This document shows, one piece after another, positions 36,204 to 45,764 of a stretch of 64,000 bases of DNA. The DNA is from Acidobacterium sp. S8. Lineage in GTDB: Bacteria > Acidobacteriota > Terriglobia > Terriglobales > Acidobacteriaceae. Made by a program: the position numbers and the translations under genes. The stretch lies in assembly GCF_009765985.1 (NCBI RefSeq), contig NZ_LMUM01000027.1, positions 17,049 to 81,048 on the forward strand. Direction: 5' to 3'. The notes beneath the pieces are model-generated. The model had not been told where the DNA came from. It saw only the letters and a list, made by a program, of their open reading frames with translations, and did no database searches. Numbering within the stretch: the first letter of the stretch is position 1; each line of letters opens with the position of its first letter.

Positions 36204-38268
36204 ATGACTTCCACGCAGTTTGCGTCCACAGCCATGCGAACGATGCGCGCGGGACTAGTTTCCGCCACCATCTTTCAGCTGGCAATCGGCAATGCTTTTG
36301 CCGCAAATCCCCCATCACGCGACAACGACACTAGTTCGCCTATCAAGCATGTAATTGTCATCATCGGTGAAAACCGAAGCTTCGATCACGTCTTCGCAAC
36401 ATATGTACCCAAGAAAGGCGAAAAGGTCTGGAATCTTCTTTCCGAGGGTATTATCAAGGCTGACGGAACACCCGGTCCGAACTTTTACAAAGCAGAGCAG
36501 AGCGCAGCTTATGATGAAGCTCCTGATGCGTTCATGCTCAGCCCCGTCAAGACTACTTTTCCAAAGGATGTACTTCCTGCCCCGCTCGTCGGCGGAGCAA
36601 CAGACTCCTATGTCAAGAACGACAGCCTCAAATTGGCAAGGCAGTCCGAGAACGGTCTTCCTGCCGATTATTATGGCTACCTTGTGACAGGGGGCACCGG
36701 TCTAACCGCTAAGACTCCCGATACGCGCATCACGAATGTGAACAATCTTGCTCCGGGGCCATTCCAGCTGACCAATGGCGATTCGTTTACCTATAACTCT
36801 TATGCGGCGAGCCCTGTGCACCGCTTCTATCAGATGTGGCAGCAGTTGGACTGCAATGCCACTAAAGCCACATCCAGAAATCCTTCCGGCTGCAACTCAG
36901 GCCTGTTTTCCTGGGTGGAAGTAACAGTAGGCGCAGGCACGAACGGTATCAAGCAGCCTGCAAACTTCAGTACCGAATATTCGGCAGGAGATGTCACCAC
37001 TGGAGAAGGCTCAACCGCCCTGGGCTTTTATAACGTCCAGAACGGTGATGTGCCTTACTTCAAGAGCCTGGCAGATCGCTACGCGATGAGTGACAACTTC
37101 CACCAGTCGGTAAACGGCGGAACCGGCGCCAACCACATCATGCTCGGCCACGGTGACGCAATCTGGTTCAGCGACGGCAACGGACATCCTCTACCGCCGC
37201 CCCACAAGAAGGAAGTTGCCTCGGGCACAGCCAATGCGGGAGTTGTAGACGAAGTCGAAAACCCGAAATCCAGCTAAGAACACCAACAACTGGTACTCTG
37301 AGGACGGTTACGGTGGGGGTTCGTTTGGCTCGGCATCGTACGGCGGCGGCTCATATTCCAACTGCTCTGACAAAACACAGCCCGGCGTTGGCCCAATCGT
37401 TGAGTATCTGGAATCTCTCAGCACGCCGATCCATGCACACTGTCAGAAGGACCATTACTATCTCCTGAACAACTACAACCCTGGCTACTTCGGAAATGGC
37501 AATAATGCCTACACCGATACGAATGCCAACAACACGGTCTTCACCATCCCGCCGTCGTCTGTCCCCAGCATCGGCGACACTATGCTCAACGCGAAGATTT
37601 CGTGGAAGTACTACGGCGACCAGTGGAACAACTACGTCAATGACCCATATCAGTTGAACTACGGGGCCATCGGAAAAGACACCGACGAATACTGCAACAT
37701 CTGCAATCCCTTCCAGTACGACACCTCGATCATGGCTGATGCATCGATTCGCAACGCTCACATTCAAGACACGGCCAATTTATACGAGGACATCAAAAAC
37801 GGTACGCTGCCCGCAGTCTCTTTCGTCAAGCCCAGCGGCCTTGTCGACGGACATCCGGCATCGTCGAAGCTCGATCTTTTTGAAGGCTTCACCAAGAAAA
37901 TCGTGGATGAGGTAAAGAAAAATCCAAGACTCTGGAAGGATACCGCAATCTTCATTACCTTCGATGAAGGTGGCGGTTACTATGACTCCGGTTATGTACA
38001 GCCGCTCGATTTCTTCGGTGACGGCACGCGTATTCCGCTGCTTGTCGTATCACCTTACACGAAGGCCGGTCATATTTCGCATGAATACTCAGACCACGTT
38101 TCGATCCTGAAATTCATCGAGCGGAATTGGGGTCTGGACACCGTCACGCGTCGCAGCCGTGACAACTTCCCCAACCCGGTTACGGCAGCCGACAACCCGT
38201 ACGCACCGGTCAACAGCCCCGCCATTGACGATCTCTTTAGCTTGTTCGACTTCCCGAACAACGACTAG
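36204..38268 (+). pseudogene. Phospholipase C/acid phosphatase-type phosphoesterase, one frameshift
   Basis: A secreted phosphoesterase of the PLC family, of about 685 residues if repaired. It starts at ATG 36204 with AGGAGG 6-7 nt before it and a signal peptide ending in GNAFAA. The opening KHVIVIIGENRSFDHVFATY is the family's metal and nucleophile motif. At about 37263 one extra A (GAAATCC where GAATCC is expected) ends the first frame at 37277; the second frame continues with NTNNWYSEDGYGGGSF and carries the C-terminal metal motifs IFITFDEGGGYYDS and DHVSILKFIERNWGL. All family parts are present. It is next to the broken multicopper oxidase, which has the same kind of lesion. Confidence 0.82.
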
Positions 38269-38289
38269 GGCAGCGCGTAATCCGTGAAA

Positions 38290-38318
38290 GCCGGAGCCGG
38301 GTAACGGCTCCGGCTTTT
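38290..38318 (+). terminator. Intrinsic terminator after the phosphoesterase
   Basis: GCCGGAGCC, 7-nt loop, GGCTCCGGC, then TTTT. It starts 21 bases after the phosphoesterase stop and is a classical rho-independent terminator on the plus strand. Confidence 0.88.
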
Positions 38319-38440
38319 GCGTCGGCGCGATCATTATTTAGGATTCGCACGCGCTCAAAAGTTTTGCTGGCCCGATCTAGTTAGTCAAACTGGTGAAGCG
38401 AGTTGTTGGGACAGGTGATTGCAATATCGATCTTTGGCGG

Positions 38441-38467
38441 CCAAGTGCCGACAAGCGGACTATAGGA
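38441..38467 (+). repeat. Dispersed intergenic repeat, copy 3
   Basis: Contains AAGTGCCGACAAGCGGAC followed by TATAGG. The GACAAGCGGACTATA core equals that of the copy at 33906. It lies in an otherwise empty stretch (38319-38724) between the phosphoesterase and a small basic gene; nothing else recognisable is in that stretch. Confidence 0.55.
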
Positions 38468-38724
38468 GGGCCACGTACCTCGATTTCGTTGGTCGATGAG
38501 TGGCTCGACGATTTTGTTCTCATCGGGTTTCTTTTTTTGCAGCAACCGTGGTCGCGCGCTGCCACGGTTAGAGCGCAACTTCTCACCAGCGAGGGTGGTC
38601 AGTGAATCGTTATTCCAATGGCCGTTCTAAGCCCAGAGACGCTAGAAACCTGGTTGCTAGAGCTACGGCGACGGCATAGGCCGATCAGTTTATTGATTTG
38701 TCCTAGGCAGGTTCCGAGACAGAA

Positions 38725-38749
38725 ACGGGCTACTACCTAAGTAGCCCGT
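38725..38749 (-). terminator. Hairpin terminator of the His/Ala-rich small protein gene
   Basis: ACGGGCTACT and AGTAGCCCGT pair around a short loop, 19 bases beyond the stop at 38768. On the minus strand the stem is followed by TTTC, a weak U tract. Confidence 0.6.
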
Positions 38750-38767
38750 CAAGGCATGTGAATTCAG

Positions 38768-38968
38768 CTACTTCTTCGCTTTCTCCTGGGACTTTTTATG
38801 TGCTGCATTGGTCAGTTCGTGCGCTTTCGTAGAATGTTGGTGGGCCTCCTGTGAATGCTTATGGCCCTCGTCGTGACTGCCCTTTTCGTGCAGCTCGGCC
38901 GCATTGCGATGCGATTTCGCTGCGTTTTCGTGATGCTCGGCGGCTTGCTTATGTTCCTCGTGTGCCAT
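38768..38968 (-). CDS. Small His/Ala/Glu-rich repetitive protein
   Basis: A 66-residue low-complexity protein: KQAAEHHENAAKSHRNAAEL followed by HEKGSHDEGHKHSQEAHQHS. Alanine, histidine, glutamate and lysine recur in near-heptad spacing, so it should form an amphipathic helix. Similar short proteins are widespread in soil Proteobacteria and Acidobacteria, unnamed; metal binding or stress protection is a guess. The ATG at 38968 follows AGAGG. It has its own hairpin terminator, so it is a monocistronic gene. Confidence 0.75.
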   Translation of the reverse strand: MAHEEHKQAAEHHENAAKSHRNAAELHEKGSHDEGHKHSQEAHQHSTKAHELTNAAHKKSQEKAKK

Positions 38969-39116
38969 AAAACCTCTTTATTGCGTATATAAAATACGCT
39001 TATGTTATGGGAGTAGGGAATCGACCGCGCGGTTGCCGCCGCGGTGGAATAATTAACGCTTCGAACATATCGATTGAGATAGGTGAATGTTTTCTTTCAG
39101 TCCTTTTGATTCAAGA

Positions 39117-40169
39117 TTAGTGAATGAAAGGCTGGATGGCAAAGTGGGCAAAAGCGTACCCCGCAGCTCCAATAAGTGCGGCTCCCGGAAATGTCAAAAC
39201 CCAGGCAACTACAATTTTTTCTCCCCAGATCCAGCGCACCGCGTGCCAGCCACGCGTAGCACCAACTCCCGAAACCGCGCCGCCGATGGCATGAGTTGTT
39301 GAAATTGGGACCTTTGCAATTGTAGCTAGTCCAATTGTGATCGCGGCCGCCATCTCAGCTGAAAAGCCGCCGACTGGACGGAGGTGAGGAGTGATGCGAG
39401 AACCGATCGTCTTTACGATTCGCCAACCACCGCACATTGTTCCCAATGCCATAGCTGCGTGACAACTGAGAATGATCCACCAGGCGATCTCATGTTTGCC
39501 GACGAGTCCCTGAAAACCGGACTTGCTTGCTTTTCCCCACTGTTCATGGCCCGCGGCTGCCAGCAGCGCGACGATAATTCCCATGGTTTTTTGTGCGTCG
39601 TTTGTTCCATGACCAAGGGAATAAAGACCGGCAGATATCAGCTGTAGGTGCCTGAAGCGCTTTTCGGTCCTATAGCGCTCCGAACGTCTCGTAAGCCACG
39701 CAACAGTGGTCATAATGGCCCAACCCAGAATCATTCCGATAATGGGCGAAATGATCAGAAACGCGATAACTGGTATCCACCCTTTGACGAGGATCGCCTT
39801 GAAACCAGCCTTTGCAATCGCTGCCCCCGCATAACCGCTAATGATGGCATGTGAGGAGCTGGTCGGAAGTGCCATGAGCCAGGTGATGATATCCCATACG
39901 ATGGCACCGATGAGGCCACCGCAGATCACGTAAACATCCACTGCGGAAGGATTAATAAGTTTGTTGCTAATCGTTTCGGCAACGCCAGTGCCAAAAAGAA
40001 ATGCAGCCACAAAGTTGAAAAATGCAGCCCACAGGACTGCCTGTCCGGGCGTAAGCACACGAGTAGTGACAACTGTTGCAACAGAATTGGCGGCATCATG
40101 GAAGCCGTTGAAGAAGTCGAAAACAAGGGCAACCGCGACTAGAGTAAATACGAAGTAAAGGATCGGCAT
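39117..40169 (-). CDS. PiT-family inorganic phosphate transporter
   Basis: A 350-residue inner-membrane transporter that moves metal-phosphate with protons or sodium. The PiT duplicated signature is visible: FDFFNGFHDAANSVATVVTT near the N-terminus and GHGTNDAQKTMGII plus the SHAIISGY and THAIGGAVSG segments. About 9-10 hydrophobic helices. Slightly shorter than PitA because the long middle loop is reduced. It follows a DUF47 gene by 9 bases, the usual PiT partner. A low-affinity constitutive phosphate system is the likely role. Confidence 0.92.
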   Translation of the reverse strand: MPILYFVFTLVAVALVFDFFNGFHDAANSVATVVTTRVLTPGQAVLWAAFFNFVAAFLFGTGVAETISNKLINPSAVDVYVICGGLIGAIVWDIITWLMALPTSSSHAIISGYAGAAIAKAGFKAILVKGWIPVIAFLIISPIIGMILGWAIMTTVAWLTRRSERYRTEKRFRHLQLISAGLYSLGHGTNDAQKTMGIIVALLAAAGHEQWGKASKSGFQGLVGKHEIAWWIILSCHAAMALGTMCGGWRIVKTIGSRITPHLRPVGGFSAEMAAAITIGLATIAKVPISTTHAIGGAVSGVGATRGWHAVRWIWGEKIVVAWVLTFPGAALIGAAGYAFAHFAIQPFIH

Positions 40170-40178
40170 AGAGGTTTC

Positions 40179-40802
40179 TTAACCGTTCTTGAGCAACACT
40201 CGGGCTAGAGTTTCGGTGGCTTCTTCACTTCGTTCGATGGCCTCCTCGAGAAGATCATGTAGTTCTTTTTTCTTGATAACTTCGAGCGGATCCGGACTGC
40301 CGCTGAATAAGTCTCGTAGAAAGGTTTCCCTGTCTCGCTTCACCAGTTCCATTACGTCAGACACCGCATCAAGACTGGGCTTGAGGTCCTTCAGTTTTTT
40401 CTGGTGACGGAGACTATGGATAATTTCATTGAGTTCACCTGAGATCGTCGAGAGATTCTTGACCTGTCCAGTCAGCGTAGGGTGCAAATCTTTCAATTGG
40501 TAAAGGCGAAATCGCTGAGAAAGCTCCGCGACCCGATCGACGACGCCGTCCATCTCGTTAATGAGACCAAGAATGTCCTCCCGATCAAGAGGGGTGATGA
40601 AGGACTGGTCCAACCGGAGAACTGACTCGCTGAAGATCTTGCGCGCGGCAAGTCTATCTTGTTCGATCTTATTGAGTTGGCCATCGAAGTTTGGAAAGCT
40701 CGAGACAACTGCTTCGAGCTGCTTCGCCGTGCTTACCACGCGATCTGACAGTTGCTCTAACTCGTCATAAAACTTGTCGTCCTTTGGAAGGAGGTTAAAC
40801 AT
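40179..40802 (-). CDS. DUF47 (PhoU-like) Pit accessory protein
   Basis: A 207-residue all-helical cytosolic protein. Landmarks are MFNLLPKDDKFYDELEQLSD at the N-terminus, TPLDREDILGLINEMDGVVD, and the E-and-D-rich helices that bind metal in PhoU relatives. It is the first gene of the pair with the PiT transporter and probably regulates or assists it. No PHO-box-like repeat was found upstream, unlike the region at 21-31 kb. Confidence 0.88.
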   Translation of the reverse strand: MFNLLPKDDKFYDELEQLSDRVVSTAKQLEAVVSSFPNFDGQLNKIEQDRLAARKIFSESVLRLDQSFITPLDREDILGLINEMDGVVDRVAELSQRFRLYQLKDLHPTLTGQVKNLSTISGELNEIIHSLRHQKKLKDLKPSLDAVSDVMELVKRDRETFLRDLFSGSPDPLEVIKKKELHDLLEEAIERSEEATETLARVLLKNG

Positions 40803-41089
40803 GATCGCTCCAGTCCAATAGTCAGATGGCTTCCATCGTTACATTTATGTCAATTTAATAATCCTTGCGAGATGCCGTGCGTGGGTCCAGTCACTCAGTA
40901 GGGTGGCATGATCCCTTCTGGTTGAGGAGAATCGAGTATTCGATAGCAATACAAGTTAGCGAATAGTCGGCATCTCGGACAGTTGGTAGCCAGAAACAAT
41001 GTCGCAACACTACGAATAGCCGGTTACATGGCGACTTGAAGAGATGCCGATTGGCGCTAACCCTTGTTATCGATAACCATGAATATAAA

Positions 41090-41116
41090 GGCACTTGTCC
41101 GATTTGCGGACTATCG
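41090..41116 (+). repeat. Dispersed intergenic repeat, copy 4
   Basis: GGCACTTGTCCGA, TTT, GCGGACTATCG. It lies in the gap 40803-41262, which also holds a shorter related pair (AGATGCCGA words at about 40968 and 41041). I see no gene in this gap. Confidence 0.55.
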
Positions 41117-41262
41117 AAACTTGTTCTCTCCGCGTATCGGGCAAATGAACCCAGGCACAGCTGGTATTTCCCTTAGATGCTTTGCATCTAGAGCTAAATC
41201 GAGCTCCGGCCTGCTGAACCCACCTCCATATTGTGTGCAGGCCACAACTTCGCATCCGCGTC

Positions 41263-43131
41263 TTAGGGAGCGACGGGCCTTCCGCTAACCCTCGGTGTAG
41301 CTACCGGTGAGGCCGCGCCCAAAAGTTCGGTGACGAAAGCTGGCGGATTGTCATCATCCAATACCCACACATTACCGCTGCGGTCGACAGCAATACCATT
41401 GCGAGGAAATTTGATGAGTCCTCCGGCGGTGAAACCGCCTGACGGACTGAACGCGTTTCCGTTCGTATCCAGCTCGGTAACTGTGTCGTTGCCGAAGTTG
41501 TTCACCCATACATGGTTTGCGCTGTCGGTTGTGATGCCCCAGGGTTGGCTTGTCGAAGTAATTCCACCCACCGCAACTGGTCCTAACGTGACCACGGGTA
41601 TGGCCGAATCGTGGATTTTCGTAACGCTTCCGGTGGTATTGGCCACCCAGACATCTCCATCGTTGTCGACTGTGATTCCTTGTTGCGCACCTTGACCTCC
41701 GCCAGAGACTACGGCGCCTGTCAGAGTGAGAATGCCATAGTCGACGATTTGTGAAACGCCTCCGGTGCCGGTGTTGGAAACCCAAATAATATTTGGCAAT
41801 ACCGTGGTGTCGGCGGTCATGCAAGAGGCGGTGCCAAGACCAAAGCCACCCACCCAGAAGGAGAAGTCACCGGCGGTTGTGCTTACGCTAAGCTCTCGCG
41901 CGGTATTTGTTGTCTCACTATCGGCGATCCATAGCTGGCTGAAGGAGTCGGCGACGATGCTCGTGGGATTAAAGAAGGCTGTGCTTCCGAACGGAGCGAC
42001 GACGACCTTACCTGAACTGTCGATCGCTTCGACTGTGTTTCCGACAAAATTTGTGATCCAGATCTTGCCACTGGTATCAAAAAAGAGCTCTTCCGGGTGA
42101 TTCAGGCCGGCTGGCTTATAGCCTCCAGATGGTGATATCTCCACTCCGACCGGGTTTAATTCTGTGATGCTACCCAGAGTGCTGCTGCCGCCGGTGGAAT
42201 TCGCAATCCAGATATCCCCGGCTTGATCGATTGCCATGCCCCTGGGAGTGCTGATGTCTCCGGGAACGAATTTTAAGGCAAGAAGCAAGTCGTTCGGCGC
42301 AGTCGGAAGTACGGGATTGTATGGCAGCGCCACCGGCACATGCGAAAGCAGATCATAAATCGCCGCCACGTTCTTCCCGGGGCTCAGCGCGATATCCAGC
42401 GCTGCCTGCAAGGTGTTCGTGGGAGCGCTGCCGCCGGCAGGAGGACTAACCGCCGAATACAAGGTGTTGCAATTGCTGAACGGGGACGGCGAGTTCACGC
42501 AATAGACAAGAATATCGGCAAGCGTGTTGAGAGTCTCAGGAGAGTTCGGGCTTGTGCTGAGAAATTTCGCAGGTTTACCCGAAGCGATATCGATGACATT
42601 TGTAGCGAGGGTAAGGCCGGAGTTGATCATGCCGATATATTGCGTTGAGCGGGGAATCCCAATGGTTCCGATTTGTGCGGGATTTTGCGGATTCATGAAT
42701 TGCGCAAATGTGTAGGCAGCGGCGACGGTGGAAAGCTCATTGATAACAACATTGTTGGGGAGGTTGTTGCACGGACCAAGCATCGCAATGAGAAATATAT
42801 TGGCATTGACGCCGTTTCCCGCGTCGCCGCCAGAGGCCGTGATGTAGAGCTGCGAAGGTGCATGCCGGCAGCTGAATGAGGTGATGGAAAAATTTCCGTT
42901 CGCGTCGCTGGTGGCGCGGGCAAGAGTTGCGCTGGAAGTCTTTCCAAATGTGCCCGCTTCTACAAGAAGAATGGATGAACCGGAAACAGGTTTCCTGCCG
43001 CCCATGACGCGGGCGGACAGCATGGCTTGTGTGCTGGTCGTAGAAGTGGGAATCGTGCTGGTAGAGCAACCAGTGCAGACTATTGCAGCGATGAAACCCC
43101 ACAGTATGAAATTCAGTTTGGGAATTCGCAT
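41263..43131 (-). CDS. NHL-repeat lipoprotein
   Basis: An exported protein of about 622 residues. The signal peptide ends in AAIVCTGCS with a lipobox-like cysteine. An N-terminal immunoglobulin-like or carboxypeptidase-regulatory part (SARVMGGRKPVSGSSILLVE) is followed by a helical region and then six or so NHL repeats forming a beta-propeller, for example GMAIDQAGDIWIANSTGG, GITVDNDGDVWVANTTG and GIAVDRSGNVWVLDDDN. I take the ATG at 43131 (AGAGGACGTGAC before it); a longer frame reaches 43188. Such proteins are abundant in Acidobacteria; role unknown. Confidence 0.85.
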   Translation of the reverse strand: MRIPKLNFILWGFIAAIVCTGCSTSTIPTSTTSTQAMLSARVMGGRKPVSGSSILLVEAGTFGKTSSATLARATSDANGNFSITSFSCRHAPSQLYITASGGDAGNGVNANIFLIAMLGPCNNLPNNVVINELSTVAAAYTFAQFMNPQNPAQIGTIGIPRSTQYIGMINSGLTLATNVIDIASGKPAKFLSTSPNSPETLNTLADILVYCVNSPSPFSNCNTLYSAVSPPAGGSAPTNTLQAALDIALSPGKNVAAIYDLLSHVPVALPYNPVLPTAPNDLLLALKFVPGDISTPRGMAIDQAGDIWIANSTGGSSTLGSITELNPVGVEISPSGGYKPAGLNHPEELFFDTSGKIWITNFVGNTVEAIDSSGKVVVAPFGSTAFFNPTSIVADSFSQLWIADSETTNTARELSVSTTAGDFSFWVGGFGLGTASCMTADTTVLPNIIWVSNTGTGGVSQIVDYGILTLTGAVVSGGGQGAQQGITVDNDGDVWVANTTGSVTKIHDSAIPVVTLGPVAVGGITSTSQPWGITTDSANHVWVNNFGNDTVTELDTNGNAFSPSGGFTAGGLIKFPRNGIAVDRSGNVWVLDDDNPPAFVTELLGAASPVATPRVSGRPVAP

Positions 43132-43188
43132 GTCACGTCCTCTCAGGGATGAAACGTGGAGGGTTTGCGTCACTATGCAATTGCGCAA

Positions 43189-43739
43189 TGTGACGGATGG
43201 ACCATCCCGTGCGCATTTCTACTGGGTTCTGACGTCGTTATGCCGGTGCGGCCAACGGTCTACAGCTCAGGTGTGAGCAAGGTGTGTTGAATCGTTCTGC
43301 AACAGGGGAAACAAAGCCGCAAGAATCTGACGTGCTGTCGAAGCGGCTTATCGTCCCTTCGATCAGGCTCACCGATTATCACGCCGACTCGGAGGAGTGT
43401 CAAAAGGATTATGAACCCGCGGCAAAACGACGTTTAGTAGATGAAGATAAAAAATACCCGCGGAGTTACGGTGGGGTTATATTGTGCGTGTCCTTGTAAG
43501 GTTCTAGGAGTCTCCTGTTGCCGCTAGAGCTTATTCCGGTCCCATCTCAATCACTATACGCCCGTGATCTATCAGCATTTCCCCGACAAGTGGCACATTA
43601 TTGATGAGTTGAGCAGCGAGACGATCGGGCTGATGGTTCAAAACTTCGACGCGATTGCCACTAAATATGTTGCACCGAAAGAGCGTCTTTTTGCGATTCA
43701 CGAGGCATGATTCAATTCTGCATTGCCCATCCACAACAG
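43189..43739. other. Gene-poor boundary stretch with possible remnants
   Basis: Short frames on both strands lack recognisable motifs. A plus-strand segment about 43560-43710 reads IYQHFPDKWHIIDELSSET and then a stop, and the minus strand reads RVEVLNHQPDRLAAQLINNV. Both could be worn gene ends. This is where the chromosomal core gives way to mobile remnants. Confidence 0.4.
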
Positions 43740-44170
43740 TTCCGTAACGCTCGCGACAGCATCTTCGAGCGCGAGGCCGTGGCGGATGAACGCGATTCTT
43801 CGGGATGCTCTTCGCCGCGGCATAGGCCAGGCGACATATCGGGACATTTAGGCAGAGTTTATTTCGCGCCGAGACACGAGCGAATTTTGCTCTGTGGATA
43901 GAATGAAGCAGGACTCTGGCCGTAGCTTCACAACACCCGAGACGATCGCAGCTGAACGCGCTAATATCCGCTTTGTCTTGAATGGTCGCAATGCTGTCGA
44001 ACCGATCATGGACGCAGAGAGATCGCGGGAGCAGGCCCCGATCCTTCCTAAACGAGTCACAACATCGAGTGATAGAGGAAGTGCTGAACTCAGCAGACCG
44101 GGTCCACGGACTCCAAGGGCTCGCCGGAACCGGAAAAACTACAATGCTCCAGAGCCTGTTCGATGATGCG
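43740..44170 (+). pseudogene. Remnant of a MobF relaxase-helicase
   Basis: Read across frames, the plus strand gives FEREAVADERD, then RGIGQATYRDI interrupted by a stop, then AEFISRRDTSEF, RSFTTPETIAAERANI, and, after another frame change, LNESQHRVIEEVL and HGLQGLAGTGKTTMLQSLF. This order is that of the TrwC helicase half, including the Walker A. Both ends are lost. It is a different lineage from the intact relaxase at 10477. Confidence 0.75.
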
Positions 44171-44580
44171 CTCAAAGGTCGCAACTCTCGCCTTGCGCTG
44201 TTTGTCGCAGCGGCTTTCCTCGGCCTCGTACTGCTTCTGTTGACGCTCGAACTCGGCCTTCCGCTCCTCCCCCTTGCGCTCCTGGTCTGCCTGGTACTCC
44301 GCCTGCTTGCTTCGTGGTCGGCTGCTCGTTGTGCTACCTCCTCGACCGACTCCTCCCGGGCGCGGGTGCCATGATAGTCGGCGGTGCGACAGATTCTCGA
44401 GGAGCGTGGTTGGTGTGAACTCGGCATTCATCGTCCAGGTAAACCGTCACTTGTGCGTCCAATGTGCTTTCCATACGCGATGATGGCAGCTTTCGCGCTT
44501 GGGCAGGGTGGTTCTGCATCGGGTTAACAGGCTTTGCAAGTTCGCGGTACTGGTGTTTGTAACCTTGCGCCGAAGGAGAC

Positions 44581-45108
44581 GTGGTATGGCTCAATTCGCA
44601 TAGCTCGTTGAATGACGTCATGATCGATGCGGACGTGCCTGAGGAGTGCAGAGAGAAAGTTGCCGAGCTGGTGTGCTGTCCGTATTGCGGCACCATCACG
44701 ACATTTGGGATGAGGTTGGGATCAAGTCTCAAGGAGAATTACGCTAAGAGGCTCTGATGGGCGAGTGGTTTGCGAAGGACGCAAACCGATTGGATGAGTT
44801 TCGTCAATTTCTTACGAAGTACCCATACTGCAAGGAGCTCCGAGATGGCATCGCCAAATTTTCGTCAACGACGCTGACAGATCAGGTATTTTATCGTGCA
44901 CGGCGAATTAGGAGCGGGAAGTCTATATGCTCACCGACTTCATACCTCCTGATCCAGCGAAACATTCGGTAGGGGAGGGAAAGCGCCGTCTCTGGCGCTT
45001 CATCAAGGAGGAGATTCTCGATTGGTTTGAGAAGCGTTCCGAGATCCAAAAACGGCCCCCGGCGCGTAGCATAGACTCAGCCATCAGCGCTCATGCAAGG
45101 AGATCTAC
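44581..45108 (+). pseudogene. Truncated RES-type protein gene with frameshift
   Basis: A 58-residue piece (GTG 44581, after AAGGAG) with CCPYCGTIT ends in TGATGG, overlapping the ATG of a second piece (44757) that reads FRQFLTKYPYCKELRDGI and VFYRARRIRSG. The frame then changes near 44920 to YMLTDFIPPDPAKHSVGEG, the PP-containing segment typical of the RES fold just before its GR motif. The rest of RES is missing. RES proteins are NAD-degrading toxins in some systems. Low to moderate certainty. Confidence 0.5.
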
Positions 45109-45276
45109 ATGACCCGGTTCCAAGAAGGAAGTCTATTGAGGCTGAAGCGCAAAACGGCCTCGCCCACTTCGTCGAAGCTTCTTGAGGCGGAAAATATGGA
45201 GGGAAGAAGTGCCGCTGAAAGGCACCTGAAGGGGCAAGGGAATGTTCAGCACCCTCGCCAGTGCCCTTTTTCGTGA
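45109..45276 (+). pseudogene. 5' remnant of a tyrosine integrase gene
   Basis: AAGGAG precedes ATG 45109, and the frame begins MTRFQEGSLLRLKRKTA. This matches the N-terminus of the intact integrase at 15475 (RFQYGSLRLRKRER). After about 17 residues the resemblance ends, and the frame stops at 55 residues. It lies just before the tRNA-Asp fragment, where an integrase gene would be expected. Confidence 0.45.
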
Positions 45277-45324
45277 CTGTCACTTTGGTCCGTTGCCACA
45301 AACTCTTTATTTTATGGAGTTTAG

Positions 45325-45369
45325 TGGCGGGGACGACGGGGCTCGAACCCGCGACCTCTGCCGTGACAG
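45325..45369 (-). other. tRNA-Asp 3' fragment, likely attachment site
   Basis: On the minus strand: anticodon loop CTGTCAC with GTC, 3' anticodon stem GGCAG, variable AGGTC, T arm GCGGG-TTCGAGC-CCCGT, acceptor CGTCCCC, then GCCA. Everything from the anticodon loop to the CCA end is present and the 5' half is missing. This is the expected product of integration with crossover in the anticodon loop. The missing 5' half would lie to the right, so the island extends to the right and the full tRNA should be at its far end. Confidence 0.85.
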
Positions 45370-45468
45370 CGAAAAGGAAGGTCGTAACTTACAGAAAACA
45401 AGCGTCACGGATGGCTTCTTTTGGCGCTGTAAGGCACGATCGGGAACCGTTATCGAACCCATATCAAA

Positions 45469-45486
45469 CCCACGACCTCTGCCCTG
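45469..45486. repeat. Degenerate second copy of the tRNA-Asp segment
   Basis: CCCACGACCTCTGCCCTG resembles CCCGCGACCTCTGCCGTG inside the tRNA fragment, 120 bp away. It may be a decayed attachment site from an earlier event. The rest of 45370-45750 holds no gene I can support. Confidence 0.4.
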
Positions 45487-45764
45487 TAGACCTCTGCCCG
45501 GCCCTTAATCTTACCGGCGATTTCGGTTCAACTTCTGCCCCAGCTCGGCAGAAGTCATAAGTTCGTGCCGAAGCCCCCACTCGGCAAGTAGGCCCGCTCT
45601 CGGTTGCTTTCCTGCCAACTCCTACATCTGGGCACTTCATCCTTTCGCGCAACTTTATTGCGCGTCGATTATCCGCCGGCAGGAAATTGGCTCTTTTCCA
45701 CAACTTTCTTCTTCTTTCGTTGAATGGATTTCTGAGTCGACGGTATTTATAGGTGGAGGAAAAA

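Noticed and set aside
43531..44427. 298-residue minus-strand frame
   Set aside because: Arg/Ser-rich translation with no motif; the opposite strand holds recognisable relaxase pieces, so this is antisense shadow.
44090..44431. Minus-strand frame with Gln/Glu/Lys-rich helical segment
   Set aside because: A segment (KQAEYQADQERKGEERK) looks protein-like, but it is joined to the antisense of the relaxase Walker A region. It may be another fragment; too uncertain to list as a gene.
45261..45560. Plus-strand frame containing GTTGLEPATSAV
   Set aside because: This peptide is a well-known artefact of translating tRNA 3' sequences. The underlying DNA is the tRNA-Asp fragment.
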